Assembly (NCBI GenBank): GCA_024234435.1
Contig: JACKOF010000001.1
Location: 682,001 to 746,000, forward strand
Direction of reading: 5' to 3'
Origin: Pseudomonadales bacterium
GTDB lineage: Bacteria; Pseudomonadota; Gammaproteobacteria; Pseudomonadales; Porticoccaceae
DNA length: 64,000 nucleotides
In this document: one piece after another, positions 1 through 7,984 of the stretch
How the letters are laid out: every line of letters begins with the position of its first letter
Numbering within the stretch: position 1 is the first letter of the stretch
Translations under genes and position numbers: made by a program
Notes under the pieces: generated by a model
Databases searched by the model: none
What the model was told of the DNA's origin: nothing
The model's input: only the letters and a program-made list of their open reading frames with translations

Positions 1-1
1 C

Positions 2-217
2 CTCTATGTAGAGAATGTTGACGAAATATTTTCACGAGCAATTGAGGCGGGTGCCAAAGTGGTTAAGCCTGTTGAAAATCAGTTTTATGGTGATCGTAAC
101 GGAACGGTGGAAGATCCCTTTGGGCATTTGTGGTTTATTGCCACTCACATAGAAGATCTTAACCCTGAGGAAATTTCAGCGCGTGCTAAGGCATTATACG
201 AACAGGGCGGTAAGTAG
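2..217 (+). CDS. VOC (glyoxalase/bleomycin-resistance) fold protein, C-terminal part
   Basis: The gene enters from the left edge, so only the last 71 residues are visible. The fragment reads as the second half of a vicinal-oxygen-chelate fold: a strand ending in YVENVDE, a helix with AGAKVVKPV, and the typical ending DRNGTVEDPFGHLWFIATH, where the Glu/His region often supplies a metal ligand. VOC proteins include glyoxalase I, extradiol dioxygenases and antibiotic-resistance proteins; the fragment does not say which. A short-chain dehydrogenase follows 40 bases downstream on the same strand, so the two may be cotranscribed. Family call is firm, substrate unknown. Confidence 0.8.
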   Translation, partial: LYVENVDEIFSRAIEAGAKVVKPVENQFYGDRNGTVEDPFGHLWFIATHIEDLNPEEISARAKALYEQGGK

Positions 218-257
218 ATAGCAGTAAGCACACAAGAGAAAAATCGGAGGTTTCAGA

Positions 258-1007
258 ATGACTTTTACAGGAAGAGTAGCGCTCGTCACTGGAGCTGGAA
301 CAGGCAATGGTGAAGCGATAGCGGAACGACTCCATAAAGGTGGGGCTTCTGTGGTGTTGGTGAGCCGACATTTGGAACCTATACAAAAAGTCTGCGCAAG
401 AATTGACCCCAATGCCGAGCGAACACTGGCTATTGAGTCTGATGTGCGAGATCCAAAAGCCATTGAAGAGGCTGTCAGAGCAACAATTGATCGATTCGGT
501 CGTCTTGATTTCGCTGTCAATAATGCGGGTGTGACCGGTACGGCAGGGGTACCTATACAAGATGTTGATATCGATGTTTGGAAGGAGGTCATTGATATCG
601 ATGTGTCAGGCGTTTTTTATTGCATGAAATATGAAATACCGGCGATGTTATCGAGTGGTGGTGGCGCGATTGTGAACATGTCATCGGCGAATGGTTTGGT
701 GGGGCTGGCGGGAATGTCGGCGTATACAACAGCCAAGCATGCCATTATCGGCTTAACCAAGTCTGCCGCGCTGGAGTTGGCGGACTCCAATATCAGAGTT
801 AATGCGGTTGCGCCAGGTTACGTTGCAACGCCAAGAATTCTTGACTCCGGCAAAGAGGTCACTGACTGGATGGCAAGTGTGCATCCAATGAAGAGACTGG
901 CGACTCGGGAAGAAGTCGCTGAGTTGGTTGCATATCTCCTTAGCGATACCGCTTCCTTTATTACCGGTAGTGTTCATTCAATTGATGGCGGATATACAGC
1001 GCAATAA
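258..1007 (+). CDS. SDR family NAD(P)-dependent oxidoreductase
   Basis: A 249-residue classical short-chain dehydrogenase/reductase. The Rossmann nucleotide-binding motif TGAGTGNGEA is at residues 11-20, the NNAG motif near 88, the catalytic Ser in the NMSSANG segment near 141, and the YTTAK catalytic pair near 155-159. The ending with FITGSVHSIDGGYTAQ is typical of the family, and the length is normal. A good ribosome site, GGAGG at 246-250, lies seven bases before the ATG. It would oxidise or reduce an alcohol or ketone with NAD(P)(H) in the cytoplasm. The substrate cannot be read from sequence; the VOC and GFA neighbours suggest a small detoxification or catabolic cluster. Confidence 0.93.
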   Translation: MTFTGRVALVTGAGTGNGEAIAERLHKGGASVVLVSRHLEPIQKVCARIDPNAERTLAIESDVRDPKAIEEAVRATIDRFGRLDFAVNNAGVTGTAGVPIQDVDIDVWKEVIDIDVSGVFYCMKYEIPAMLSSGGGAIVNMSSANGLVGLAGMSAYTTAKHAIIGLTKSAALELADSNIRVNAVAPGYVATPRILDSGKEVTDWMASVHPMKRLATREEVAELVAYLLSDTASFITGSVHSIDGGYTAQ

Positions 1008-1129
1008 AGAGGCGTGGCATAACAACTGGAAGGGATCAAATTTTGCACTAGCGGGGTCTCTTCCTATCTCGATGAGGTGCAACTTAAACTTCAGTGAACT
1101 ATGAACCAATTAAGAGGGTAGAAAAAACG

Positions 1130-1312
1130 ATGAAAGCAAAGGGAAAATGTCTATGTGGCTCTATTGAGCTGGAAGTTGAGCTATCAAATACTGAAGTCGC
1201 TGCTTGTCATTGTAGTATGTGTAGAACGTGGTCCGGTGGCCCAATGCTGGTTATCGACAGCGGGGAGTTAAAGAAAATTGATCCTGCCCCCAATTCCCGG
1301 ACACCGGGCTAA
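1130..1312 (+). pseudogene. GFA/CENP-V family protein, N-terminal fragment cut by IS3-family element
   Basis: The first 49 codons encode the start of a glutathione-dependent formaldehyde-activating enzyme (GFA) family protein. CLCGSIELE and CHCSMCRTWSG are the zinc-binding cysteine motifs of the family. The ATG at 1130 is preferred over the upstream GTG at 1094 because AGAGGGT sits just ahead of it. Native sequence stops at 1278 where the insertion element begins; the frame then runs into the element and ends at 1312. Joining base 1278 to base 2533, which leaves one copy of the AAT target duplication, restores an open frame of about 136 residues, the normal GFA length. The insertion therefore looks simple and fairly recent. 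Confidence 0.85.
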
Positions 1313-1342
1313 GAGAGTAATCTCTAACCCCCAAGGTGTTCA

Positions 1343-1642
1343 ATGAAAACCAAAGTGACCAAAAAACGTACAGAGCGCAAGACATATTCACCCCAGTTCA
1401 AAGAGCAAGCGCTGGAGCTTGCCGGCCGGGAGGGAGTGGCCAAGGCCGCAAAGGACCTGGGTATCGCCGAGACGATGCTTTATAACTGGCGGGCCAAACG
1501 GTTACAAACTGGCCAGAGCTTCGAAGAGCAAAAGCTTCAACAGGCGGAAATGGCGAGGCTGAAGCGGGAGAACGCCCGTCTGGAGGAAGAGGTCGCCTTT
1601 TTAAAAAAGGCGGCGGCGTACTTCGCGAAACAACCGAAGTGA
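1343..1642 (+). CDS. IS3-family transposase OrfA (helix-turn-helix)
   Basis: A 99-residue DNA-binding subunit. The HTH lies around residues 20-50 (FKEQALELA, VAKAAKDLGIAETMLYNWR), followed by a leucine-zipper-like helix rich in Glu, Lys and Arg (residues 65-92) that normally mediates multimerisation. It overlaps orfB by four bases, with orfB in the -1 frame. The run TTAAAAAAGG at 1601-1610 is an A6G-type slippery site, and the orfB frame is open back across it. A fused OrfAB transposase by programmed -1 frameshifting is therefore plausible. Confidence 0.93.
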   Translation: MKTKVTKKRTERKTYSPQFKEQALELAGREGVAKAAKDLGIAETMLYNWRAKRLQTGQSFEEQKLQQAEMARLKRENARLEEEVAFLKKAAAYFAKQPK

Positions 1643-2499
1643 GGTACGCAATGATCAGGTCATTAGAATCCGATTTCCGGATCGGCACCATGTGCAGGCT
1701 ATTGACGGTATCGCGCAGCGGCTTCTATGCATGGAGGCATCGTCAACCTACTGTCCGCCAACTGGCCAATGAAGCACTGGCGGAGGATATCAAAGCGATC
1801 TTCACTGCACACAAAGGCCGCGCAGGCGCCCCCAGAATCACTCGGGAGTTGCGCGACCAAGGCAAGCCAGCCGACCGCAAGCGGGTTGCCAAAGTTATGC
1901 GCACGCAAGGTTTAAGAGCCAAGGCAGCGAGGAAGTTCAAGGCAACCACCAACAGCAACCATAGCCTGCCAGTCGCGCCCAATCTGCTGGAGCAAAATTT
2001 TGAGGCTGAGAGCGCTGATCAAAAGTGGGTCAGCGACATCACCTATATCTGGACCGACGAAGGCTGGCTTTACTTGGCTGTTGTCATGGATCTCTACTCG
2101 CGCATGGTGGTTGGTTGGGCCATGTCCGAGCGCATGACGGCTGACTTGGTATGTGGGGCGCTACAAATGGCTCTGTGGCGACGCAAGCGGCCAGGTGGCG
2201 TAATCGTGCACTCGGATCGCGGTAGTCAATATTGTGGTCGTGCTTATCAAAAGCTCCTGCGCGACCACAAACTGATTTGCAGTATGAGCAAAAAAGGTGA
2301 CTGTTACGACAACGCGGCCATGGAAAGCTGGAACCACAGCCTCAAAGTTGAGGCCATCCATGGTGAACGATTCGCCACGCGCGCCGAAGCTAAGGCCCAC
2401 GTGTTCGAATACATCGATGTGTACTACAATCGCCAGCGGCTTCACTCGAAACTGGGCTACCTGAGCCCGGAGGCGTTTGAAGCTAAAAAAGTCGCTTAG
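1639..2499 (+). CDS. IS3-family transposase OrfB (DDE integrase core)
   Basis: A 286-residue catalytic part of the transposase. After an N-terminal HTH_21-like helix region (near residues 45-95) comes the rve integrase core. The DDE residues are visible: Asp in KWVSDITYIW, Asp in IVHSDRGSQY and Glu in AAMESWNHSLKVE. The listed start is a GTG that overlaps the orfA stop; the real product is probably an OrfAB fusion made by frameshifting near 1601-1610. The frame is intact, so the element may still be active. Confidence 0.93.
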   Translation: MRYAMIRSLESDFRIGTMCRLLTVSRSGFYAWRHRQPTVRQLANEALAEDIKAIFTAHKGRAGAPRITRELRDQGKPADRKRVAKVMRTQGLRAKAARKFKATTNSNHSLPVAPNLLEQNFEAESADQKWVSDITYIWTDEGWLYLAVVMDLYSRMVVGWAMSERMTADLVCGALQMALWRRKRPGGVIVHSDRGSQYCGRAYQKLLRDHKLICSMSKKGDCYDNAAMESWNHSLKVEAIHGERFATRAEAKAHVFEYIDVYYNRQRLHSKLGYLSPEAFEAKKVA

Positions 2500-2529
2500 C
2501 TTGTTGTCCGAGAAAACGGGGCAAGATCA

Positions 2530-2794
2530 AATATCCAATGAATCAGGGATAACCCGGTATCCATCATCAGAATGGGCCGAGAGGGGATTCTGTACTACGT
2601 GTGGTACGCATCTGTTTTATTTTCTGAAGCCAAATAATCAATACCATTTCCCCGCAGGATTATTGGACGCAGAATCGGCATACAACTTTAGTCATCAGAT
2701 ATTCATTGATGAAAAACCTGAATATTATCAATTTTCAAATGAAACCAAAAATTTGACCGGTGAGGAAGTTTTTGCACAGTTTTCTGGAGAGTAA
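2530..2794 (+). pseudogene. GFA/CENP-V family protein, C-terminal fragment
   Basis: This is the remaining half of the GFA-family gene whose first half is at 1130-1278. Native sequence resumes after the second copy of the AAT target duplication, in frame. The FCTTCGTHLFY motif is the third zinc-binding cysteine pair, and the ending PEYYQFSNETKNLTGEEVFAQF is typical of family C-termini. There is no independent start signal, so it is presumably silent. Confidence 0.85.
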
Positions 2795-2906
2795 TCACCG
2801 AATAAACGCTGTGGCACTATGTGAATATGGACTCTGGAGTTAAAGCTTTGAAGGTGAGATCGAAATTATACCCAGTTATGTTTTAAGTCATCAAATAGGA
2901 TTCAAT

Positions 2907-3422
2907 ATGCCAGAAGATAAAATAAAGTCTTTTCGGGAATTGTTTTTATCACGGCTTAGTACGCTATCTCATATTATAGATATTTCATCTGAGCATCTTC
3001 AGAAAGAAGCGGATTCAATACTAGGCTACCGTCTCATTGACGACATGCTTCCTTTGGGTACCCAGATTGCTTACGCATGCAATCAACCACGAAATTTTGC
3101 ACTTTGGTGCGAAGGTGCCGCGATGGAGAATCTGTCAGCAGACGTTGAATCGCTGAGTGAGGCGAGAAAGATTATTGACGATACCAGATCGAAGTTAATC
3201 AGCGTAACTGTAAATGACGAAAAGTTACAGGAGGTGATGCGTATAGATATAGGCGAGGAGCAATACATAGAGCTGCCGGGGCTGGAATACGTTAATGATT
3301 TCCTAATTCCTAATCTATATTTTCATTTGGTTACCGCTTATAACATTATGCGAATGAAAGGCGTGCCAGTGGGTAAGTTTGACTACATGATACATTTGGC
3401 TCCTAAGGTTAAACAGACGTGA
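2907..3422 (+). CDS. DUF1993 family protein
   Basis: A 171-residue soluble protein that matches the DUF1993 pattern: a helical bundle starting FRELFLSRLSTLSHIIDIS, the LGYRLIDDMLPLGTQIAYACNQPRNF segment near 45-70, and the ending FHLVTAYNIMRMKGVPVGKFDYM. DUF1993 proteins resemble the DinB four-helix fold and are widespread, with unknown biochemical role. A weak AGGA ribosome site precedes the ATG by six bases. Neighbours are a broken GFA gene and a GyrI-like gene, all in one orientation. Confidence 0.85.
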   Translation: MPEDKIKSFRELFLSRLSTLSHIIDISSEHLQKEADSILGYRLIDDMLPLGTQIAYACNQPRNFALWCEGAAMENLSADVESLSEARKIIDDTRSKLISVTVNDEKLQEVMRIDIGEEQYIELPGLEYVNDFLIPNLYFHLVTAYNIMRMKGVPVGKFDYMIHLAPKVKQT

Positions 3423-3460
3423 AGCATAGCAAAATACACCTTATCTAAAGGAGGCATACA

Positions 3461-3646
3461 ATGGATGTGGCTTACAGGAAAGGAAGAAAAAATCATTGCC
3501 ACGAAATGTCGGAGCTAGGTTGCATCGCATTTGAAGGCGCAATAGAGTGCCTTTTTCATAACTTGGCGCCCAATATGATGGCGATTGAGATTTTTTCAAT
3601 GTCCTGGAGAAAGATGTGTGTCCACACTCATTTAGAAGCACTATGA
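3461..3646 (+). CDS. small unrecognised ORF (61 aa), possibly a frameshifted gene remnant
   Basis: A near-perfect ribosome site, AAAGGAGG at 3447-3454, lies six bases before this ATG, which argues that a real gene starts here. The 61-residue product has several Cys and Met residues and matches no family I know. Around 3636-3705 a different frame reads YEEKEPPYKDVIRGCYARV and ends just as the next gene starts. The original gene may therefore have run to about 3718 and been broken by a frameshift. No function is assigned. Confidence 0.35.
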   Translation: MDVAYRKGRKNHCHEMSELGCIAFEGAIECLFHNLAPNMMAIEIFSMSWRKMCVHTHLEAL

Positions 3647-3705
3647 GGAAAAGGAACCTCCATACAAAGACGTCATACGCGGATGTTATGCCAGAGTAGG
3701 CAGCG

Positions 3706-4317
3706 ATGAAGAAAATTGATTTTAAGAAAGAACTAAAACACCTTTATAGGCCTTCGGCCAGGGACGTGGCCATTGTTGATGTCCCTGCAATGAACTACTT
3801 GATGATCGACGGTGAGGGTGATCCAAATAACGCACAAGCCTATCAAGATGCTATTGGTGTTTTATACCCGCTTTCATATACGTTGAAATTTATGATCAAG
3901 CGAAGTGATATCGCTGTTGATTATGGTGTGATGCCACTGGAAGGTTTGTGGTGGGCTGATGACATGACATCTTTTAGTGTTGACAACAAAGATGACTGGA
4001 AATGGACGCTGATGATTATGCAGCCAGTATTGGTTACGGAGTCGATGGTGTTAGATGCGATCGAACAGGTTAAAGAAAAGAAAAATCCAACGGCGCTTCC
4101 GCTAGTAAGGTTTGAAACGTTTAACGAGGGGAAGGCTGCACAAATACTTCATGTCGGCCCATTTTCAGATGAAGGCCCGGCAGTAGAGAAAGTTCACGCC
4201 TTTATCGACGAAAGTAAAAGCATACTAAGGGGAAAACATCATGAAATTTATTTGAGCGATATTAGGCGGTCAGAACCAGAAAAATGGAAAACGATTATTA
4301 GGCAGCCAATGACTTGA
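3706..4317 (+). CDS. GyrI-like small-molecule-binding domain protein
   Basis: A 203-residue protein with a stand-alone GyrI-like (AraC effector-binding type) fold. The beginning LKHLYRPSARDVAIVDVPAMNYLMIDGEGDPN is characteristic of the COG4832-type proteins. Further hallmarks are YPLSYTLKFMIK, MPLEGLWW and the ending HEIYLSDIRRSEPEKWKTIIRQP. Related domains bind hydrophobic cations or drugs, and some hydrolyse toxic compounds; the ligand here is unknown. There is no DNA-binding domain. Full length for the family. Confidence 0.88.
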   Translation: MKKIDFKKELKHLYRPSARDVAIVDVPAMNYLMIDGEGDPNNAQAYQDAIGVLYPLSYTLKFMIKRSDIAVDYGVMPLEGLWWADDMTSFSVDNKDDWKWTLMIMQPVLVTESMVLDAIEQVKEKKNPTALPLVRFETFNEGKAAQILHVGPFSDEGPAVEKVHAFIDESKSILRGKHHEIYLSDIRRSEPEKWKTIIRQPMT

Positions 4318-4444
4318 AAGGTATACGGGCAAGGCAGTATTGATATTTTCGGGGACGTTAACCCGCGTCATCATTCAGGAACAACATCCGTTGAGATGAT
4401 TTTTAATGTCAATAGCTAAATGCCTTGTTACTCCAGGTTATCCA

Positions 4445-4690
4445 CTAAGGATGAGTAATCTTATCAACTTCTGAGCGCATATCTAAATTTTTAAGATAAG
4501 CAGCAAGCATTTCGAAACTTCCACCCCAGCCTTTACCGTGTTGTGAACGTGAGGCTTTCCAGGCATCCGCTTCTGCTTACGTTGGGTTTATTATCTGCCA
4601 ATTATACTGCAGTAAGGTAACGCCATCGGCTTCGCTTAGTTTAAGAGTCGCTGCGCTTATGTTGGCGCGGTTAGGAAATAACTACGCAAG
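4445..4690 (-). pseudogene. SRPBCC/AHSA1-family protein remnant
   Basis: Reading the minus strand from about 4690 to 4445 gives RANISAATLKLSEADGVTLLQYNWQ, an in-frame TAA, then EADAWKASRSQHGKGWGGSFEMLAAYLKNL ending at a TAG. The order of a strand with E-DG-T, a Trp-containing strand and an HGKGWGGSFEMLAAYL helix is the end of an AHSA1-type SRPBCC domain. No full-length frame exists upstream and there is a stop in the middle, so this is a decayed fragment. It fills most of the 448-base gap between 4318 and 4765; nothing else is visible there. The ICE module starts immediately beyond it. Confidence 0.7.
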
Positions 4691-4765
4691 TACCTGTTGG
4701 AATTTTCTATTTTTTTATAACGTTGCATCAATCAGACTGTCGAGAATAACCCTGGGTCGATAGCC

Positions 4766-5251
4766 ATGCCTTACGCCACCATTGAACAGTTTCCCCGATC
4801 TATCGCATTTGGTTTTTTGCTATCAATTGCAATCAGCTGCTATGGCGGTGCGGCGGGTAATAAAACACCGCTCACTATTGAATGCTTTACCATTTCCGAG
4901 GCACCGCCCAACACGGGCAATAATCGTTCTTCCGTTAAGCTGCCGGGCGTGAAATATACACGCTACGAACTCGATCGAATCAATCGATTGCAACGTGAGC
5001 TGTCTCATGGTTTGCCAACGGATCCAGACAAAGCCAAGGAATTGGTATTGAGGCGTTTTCAATTAATGAATACAGCGGTGGGTCAACAATTGGAAAATGC
5101 CGCTAACGGATTAATTAAAGCGATGCAGTATGGTATTGATCGCTACCCGGCCATTGTGTTCGATGGCAAAGCCGTGGTGTATGGCATCACCGACATTCGG
5201 GCAGCAACTCAAGTGTATCGGCAGTGGCAGGCGGGAGAGCCAAGATCATGA
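4766..5251 (+). CDS. TIGR03757 family integrating conjugative element protein
   Basis: A 161-residue exported protein of the ICE mating-pair (type G T4SS) cluster. The N-terminus has a hydrophobic signal segment (residues 12-30). The body shows the thioredoxin-like TIGR03757 pattern: ECFTISEAPP near residue 40, LDRINRLQRELSHGLPTDPDKAK at 70-95, and the ending AIVFDGKAVVYGITDIRAA. It probably works in the periplasm during pilus or secretion-channel assembly. It is coupled to the next gene by an ATGA overlap. In complete ICEs several more conjugation genes precede it; here it directly follows an unrelated pseudogene, so the module is truncated on its left. Confidence 0.88.
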   Translation: MPYATIEQFPRSIAFGFLLSIAISCYGGAAGNKTPLTIECFTISEAPPNTGNNRSSVKLPGVKYTRYELDRINRLQRELSHGLPTDPDKAKELVLRRFQLMNTAVGQQLENAANGLIKAMQYGIDRYPAIVFDGKAVVYGITDIRAATQVYRQWQAGEPRS

Positions 5252-6273
5252 TGCGCTCCCTCAGCCGTTGTGGGCTCCTCCTGCTGATGTGGGCCTCCCT
5301 CATAAGCCATGCTGGAACCATCTCCACCACGGAGATTGTCTCCCAGACCACCAGTGCAGCACTCAGCTGCATGCGCTGGATGCCGGTGGGAATGTGTTTT
5401 TGGCTACGCTGTTCCATTTACGAATGCGATGTCGAGACCTCCATCAAAGTTGGCCATTACCAGCCGGATGCGGTGGTGAGCAGTTACAACGAACTCGGTA
5501 GCAATCCCTGGACAGAGATTCGCAGCATTCTTGGAGCCGCCCAAAGCTCCGCCGCGACAGGACTGCTCGGCAGCTTGCTGGCCGTGCCCATCGAGAGCGC
5601 CGGGAATCGAACGGAAGGTGGGCAGGGCAACAAGGATCACCGCAATCTGATCTTTCGGGAGACCGATGTCATCGGCCATCCTTTAGGTTCGCTGTCGGGT
5701 GTCCTGGCGGGTACCGGCTATTTGTGTGAATCAGAAACCACCTCCTTTTATCCCTACTTCATGTCGAGCCTGGATGCGCTCTCCTGGCGTATGGAAATCC
5801 CGGAGATGTTCTATCCAGCGAGTCTGATACCCGGCATGCGGGAAATCGGCACCTGGCCTCTGCAGACCTGGGGTGGTGTCTACCCCAGAACAGGCTGGAC
5901 CACACAGGCAGAGGAGCCCAAGGCCGCAGCAATCAATGCGCAGCGAGCCGGGGATATCGTGACCCGGAACGGTCAGCCGCACATTTACGATCAGATCGAA
6001 CCGTCTTCCAGCTCCGACCAGCGGATTTGGTCGCCGGGTCCATTGGTTGAAGACGATCCTGCCACCGGTGAGTGGCAGATGTTGCTCCCCAAAGCAGAAT
6101 CAAGCTGCGCTGTTTTTGGCACCAACGATCTCGCCAGCGCCACTGGTTGGGGTGGTGGCCGCGTGGACGAGGAGGGTGATTACGCCTGGAACCTGTGGAG
6201 GCCTTATCAGTGCTGTGAAAAAGAAGGTCAGTTTTTTCTGTTCGACATCAACTGGATCGATTACCCGCCATGA
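5248..6273 (+). CDS. TIGR03756 family integrating conjugative element protein (TraU-like)
   Basis: A 341-residue exported protein. The ATG at 5248, overlapping the previous stop (ATGA), is preferred over the GTG at 5224 because GGGAGAG lies just before it. After a signal peptide (residues 1-22, ending SHAG) comes a cysteine-rich region (SCMRWMPVGMCFWLRC, YECDVETSIKVGHYQPDAVV) typical of TraU/TIGR03756 proteins. The C-terminus has WRPYQCCEKEGQFFLFDINWIDYPP. These proteins act in the periplasm in mating-pair formation. Order with TIGR03757 and TIGR03755 is as in clc/PFGI-1-type ICEs. Confidence 0.9.
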   Translation: MMRSLSRCGLLLLMWASLISHAGTISTTEIVSQTTSAALSCMRWMPVGMCFWLRCSIYECDVETSIKVGHYQPDAVVSSYNELGSNPWTEIRSILGAAQSSAATGLLGSLLAVPIESAGNRTEGGQGNKDHRNLIFRETDVIGHPLGSLSGVLAGTGYLCESETTSFYPYFMSSLDALSWRMEIPEMFYPASLIPGMREIGTWPLQTWGGVYPRTGWTTQAEEPKAAAINAQRAGDIVTRNGQPHIYDQIEPSSSSDQRIWSPGPLVEDDPATGEWQMLLPKAESSCAVFGTNDLASATGWGGGRVDEEGDYAWNLWRPYQCCEKEGQFFLFDINWIDYPP

Positions 6274-7610
6274 TCAACCACAATCCTATTCACTGTCTGC
6301 TGATCGCTTTGGTGGTCGCCATTGGCCCCGACAGCTATGCCGCTCAGGCGCCCACGGAAGATGGGCTGTGGTATTACGAGATCGGTGGCGCCGAACCGGT
6401 CTCGGTACCGGCCAATCCTGCTGTGGTTTCCACGACGTTGGGAGGCTCTGCCCAACTGGGACTCGGCTACAGCTGCGGCAAGTTCGATCCGGTGGCAGCG
6501 GTCACCAATACCTTGAACGACATCGGTTCCGGTGTCGACAACATGATGAATGCCATGACGGCAGCGGCCACCAGCGCCATAGCGTCGTTACCGGCACTCA
6601 TTCTGCAGCGAGCCAACCCCGGCCTGTACGATCTCTTCCAGAATGCCCTGATCAAGGCCGAAGAAACCATGCAGCTGGCGACCAAGTCCTGCGAGCAGAT
6701 GGAGGCGGAAATCGCCCAGGGCAAGAACCCCTACGCCGATCTGATCACCCTATCCAAAGGTAACGATTGGAAGGTGCAAATGGGTATAGGCGGCAATGAT
6801 GCCGTCACCGCCAAAGACACGGTGGAATCCTCTAACGGCGATAACGGTGTGCCCTGGATCGGTGGGCAGGCCGGAGGAACCGGCCAGCCAGTGCTGGAGT
6901 TCACCGGCGATATCGTCGAGGCTGGTTACAACATCAATATGAATCGCGCCGTGACTGACACCAGTCCGGTACCAGCCGCATCGGCCACCCGGCTCTCGGA
7001 AATCTGGGGGTCGCCCGGCGAAGCCCGGGACTGGACCGTGGATGTGGTGGGCGAGAATATCGTTACCACCTGCGATACCTGCCGCAAAGACAGCATTCCC
7101 GGTACAGGCCTGCTGCCGAAGCTCTATCAGGAATCCGCTGCCGTCACCACCGAGATCCAGAACCTGGTCAGTGGCGCGACACCACTCACCCTGACCAATC
7201 TCGACCAGATCACCGCGCCCGGCGTGGCCATCACCCGGCAAGTGATCGAAGCGATCCGCGAGATGCCGGCTTCAGAGCAGAGTCTGATCATGGGCCGCCT
7301 GGTCTCCGAGATCAGCACCGCGCGCACGGTCGAGAAGGCACTGTACGCCCGACGTCTGCTACTGTCGGGGCGGCAGGTCCCAGAGGTCTACGCCACCGAA
7401 GTGGCCCGCGAGCATGCGGACAACTCCATCGCCGAGCTCGATAAAGAAATCGAAAACCTGCTGTTTGAAACCCGTGTGCGCAAGGAAGTGGTGTCCGACA
7501 CCGTTGCCACATTACTGGAGCGAGCGGCTGCCAAACGGCAGAGTTCACTTACCGTACCGGAAGTGCCGACCCTGGATCCCAATCCGTTGCGAGGTGGGCG
7601 TGTTCAATAA
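6270..7610 (+). CDS. TIGR03755 family integrating conjugative element protein
   Basis: A 446-residue protein with a signal peptide (residues 1-24). The GLGYSCGKFDPVAAVTNTLNDI segment near residue 65 and the cysteine pair TTCDTCRKDS near residue 270 are typical of TIGR03755. The C-terminal third is a long Glu/Arg-rich helical region. It is probably part of the T4SS outer-membrane or periplasmic assembly, like TraH of F-type systems. It starts in an ATGA overlap with the TIGR03756 gene and ends inside the start of the next small gene, so the set is one translationally coupled unit. Confidence 0.9.
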   Translation: MINHNPIHCLLIALVVAIGPDSYAAQAPTEDGLWYYEIGGAEPVSVPANPAVVSTTLGGSAQLGLGYSCGKFDPVAAVTNTLNDIGSGVDNMMNAMTAAATSAIASLPALILQRANPGLYDLFQNALIKAEETMQLATKSCEQMEAEIAQGKNPYADLITLSKGNDWKVQMGIGGNDAVTAKDTVESSNGDNGVPWIGGQAGGTGQPVLEFTGDIVEAGYNINMNRAVTDTSPVPAASATRLSEIWGSPGEARDWTVDVVGENIVTTCDTCRKDSIPGTGLLPKLYQESAAVTTEIQNLVSGATPLTLTNLDQITAPGVAITRQVIEAIREMPASEQSLIMGRLVSEISTARTVEKALYARRLLLSGRQVPEVYATEVAREHADNSIAELDKEIENLLFETRVRKEVVSDTVATLLERAAAKRQSSLTVPEVPTLDPNPLRGGRVQ

Positions 7611-7968
7611 CCTCCGATCACGGCGAAAAAACTTTCTGCTATTCACCACCATGGCCGTGTTGCTGACAGCGCTGGTGGGGTATCTCCTGATACATCGATT
7701 ACAAACGGATTCCGTGCAATCCGTTCAACAGAGCATCGACGACTGGCGGACGACACTGGCAGCCATGCGCTGGACAGTGATCGCTGTTATTGCCCTTGGC
7801 TGGAAATATCTGGTTGCCTGGCTGGCTGATGCGACAATCCTGAGCCGGGCCAAAGCAACCAGACTAACAGGAATACGCTGGCGCGCCGTCACCTGGTTGG
7901 TTTTGCTCGAATTGGTGTTAGGGCAGGGTGTATTGGTCAATGCCGTTGACCTGATGGTTAGAGCTTGA
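7600..7968 (+). CDS. small ICE inner-membrane protein (122 aa)
   Basis: The GTG at 7600, preceded by GAGGTGGG, overlaps the end of the TIGR03755 gene; the longer frame from 7414 only overlaps that gene. The product has an N-terminal membrane segment (FLLFTTMAVLLTALVGYLLI, residues 11-31) and two further hydrophobic helices (residues 56-76 and 96-118). ICEs of this type normally carry a small membrane protein between TIGR03755 and the TraG-N gene. I give no specific name; role in conjugation is inferred from position. Confidence 0.75.
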   Translation: MFNNLRSRRKNFLLFTTMAVLLTALVGYLLIHRLQTDSVQSVQQSIDDWRTTLAAMRWTVIAVIALGWKYLVAWLADATILSRAKATRLTGIRWRAVTWLVLLELVLGQGVLVNAVDLMVRA

Positions 7969-7984
7969 TCGTTGGAGCAGGGCA

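Larger units (their letters stand above)
1279..2529 (+). mobile_element. IS3-family insertion sequence (1,251 bp) with 3-bp target duplication AAT
   Basis: Both ends carry imperfect inverted repeats of about 27 bp. The left end reads TGATCCTGCCCC and the right end, reverse-complemented, reads TGATCTTGCCCC; both continue with a TTCNCGGACA block. The three bases AAT flank both ends (1276-1278 and 2530-2532). Inside are the two overlapping frames, orfA and orfB, typical of the IS3 family. The element interrupts a GFA-family gene without loss of flanking bases. OrfB resembles the IS3/IS51 subgroups most; the subgroup was not settled. Confidence 0.92.
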
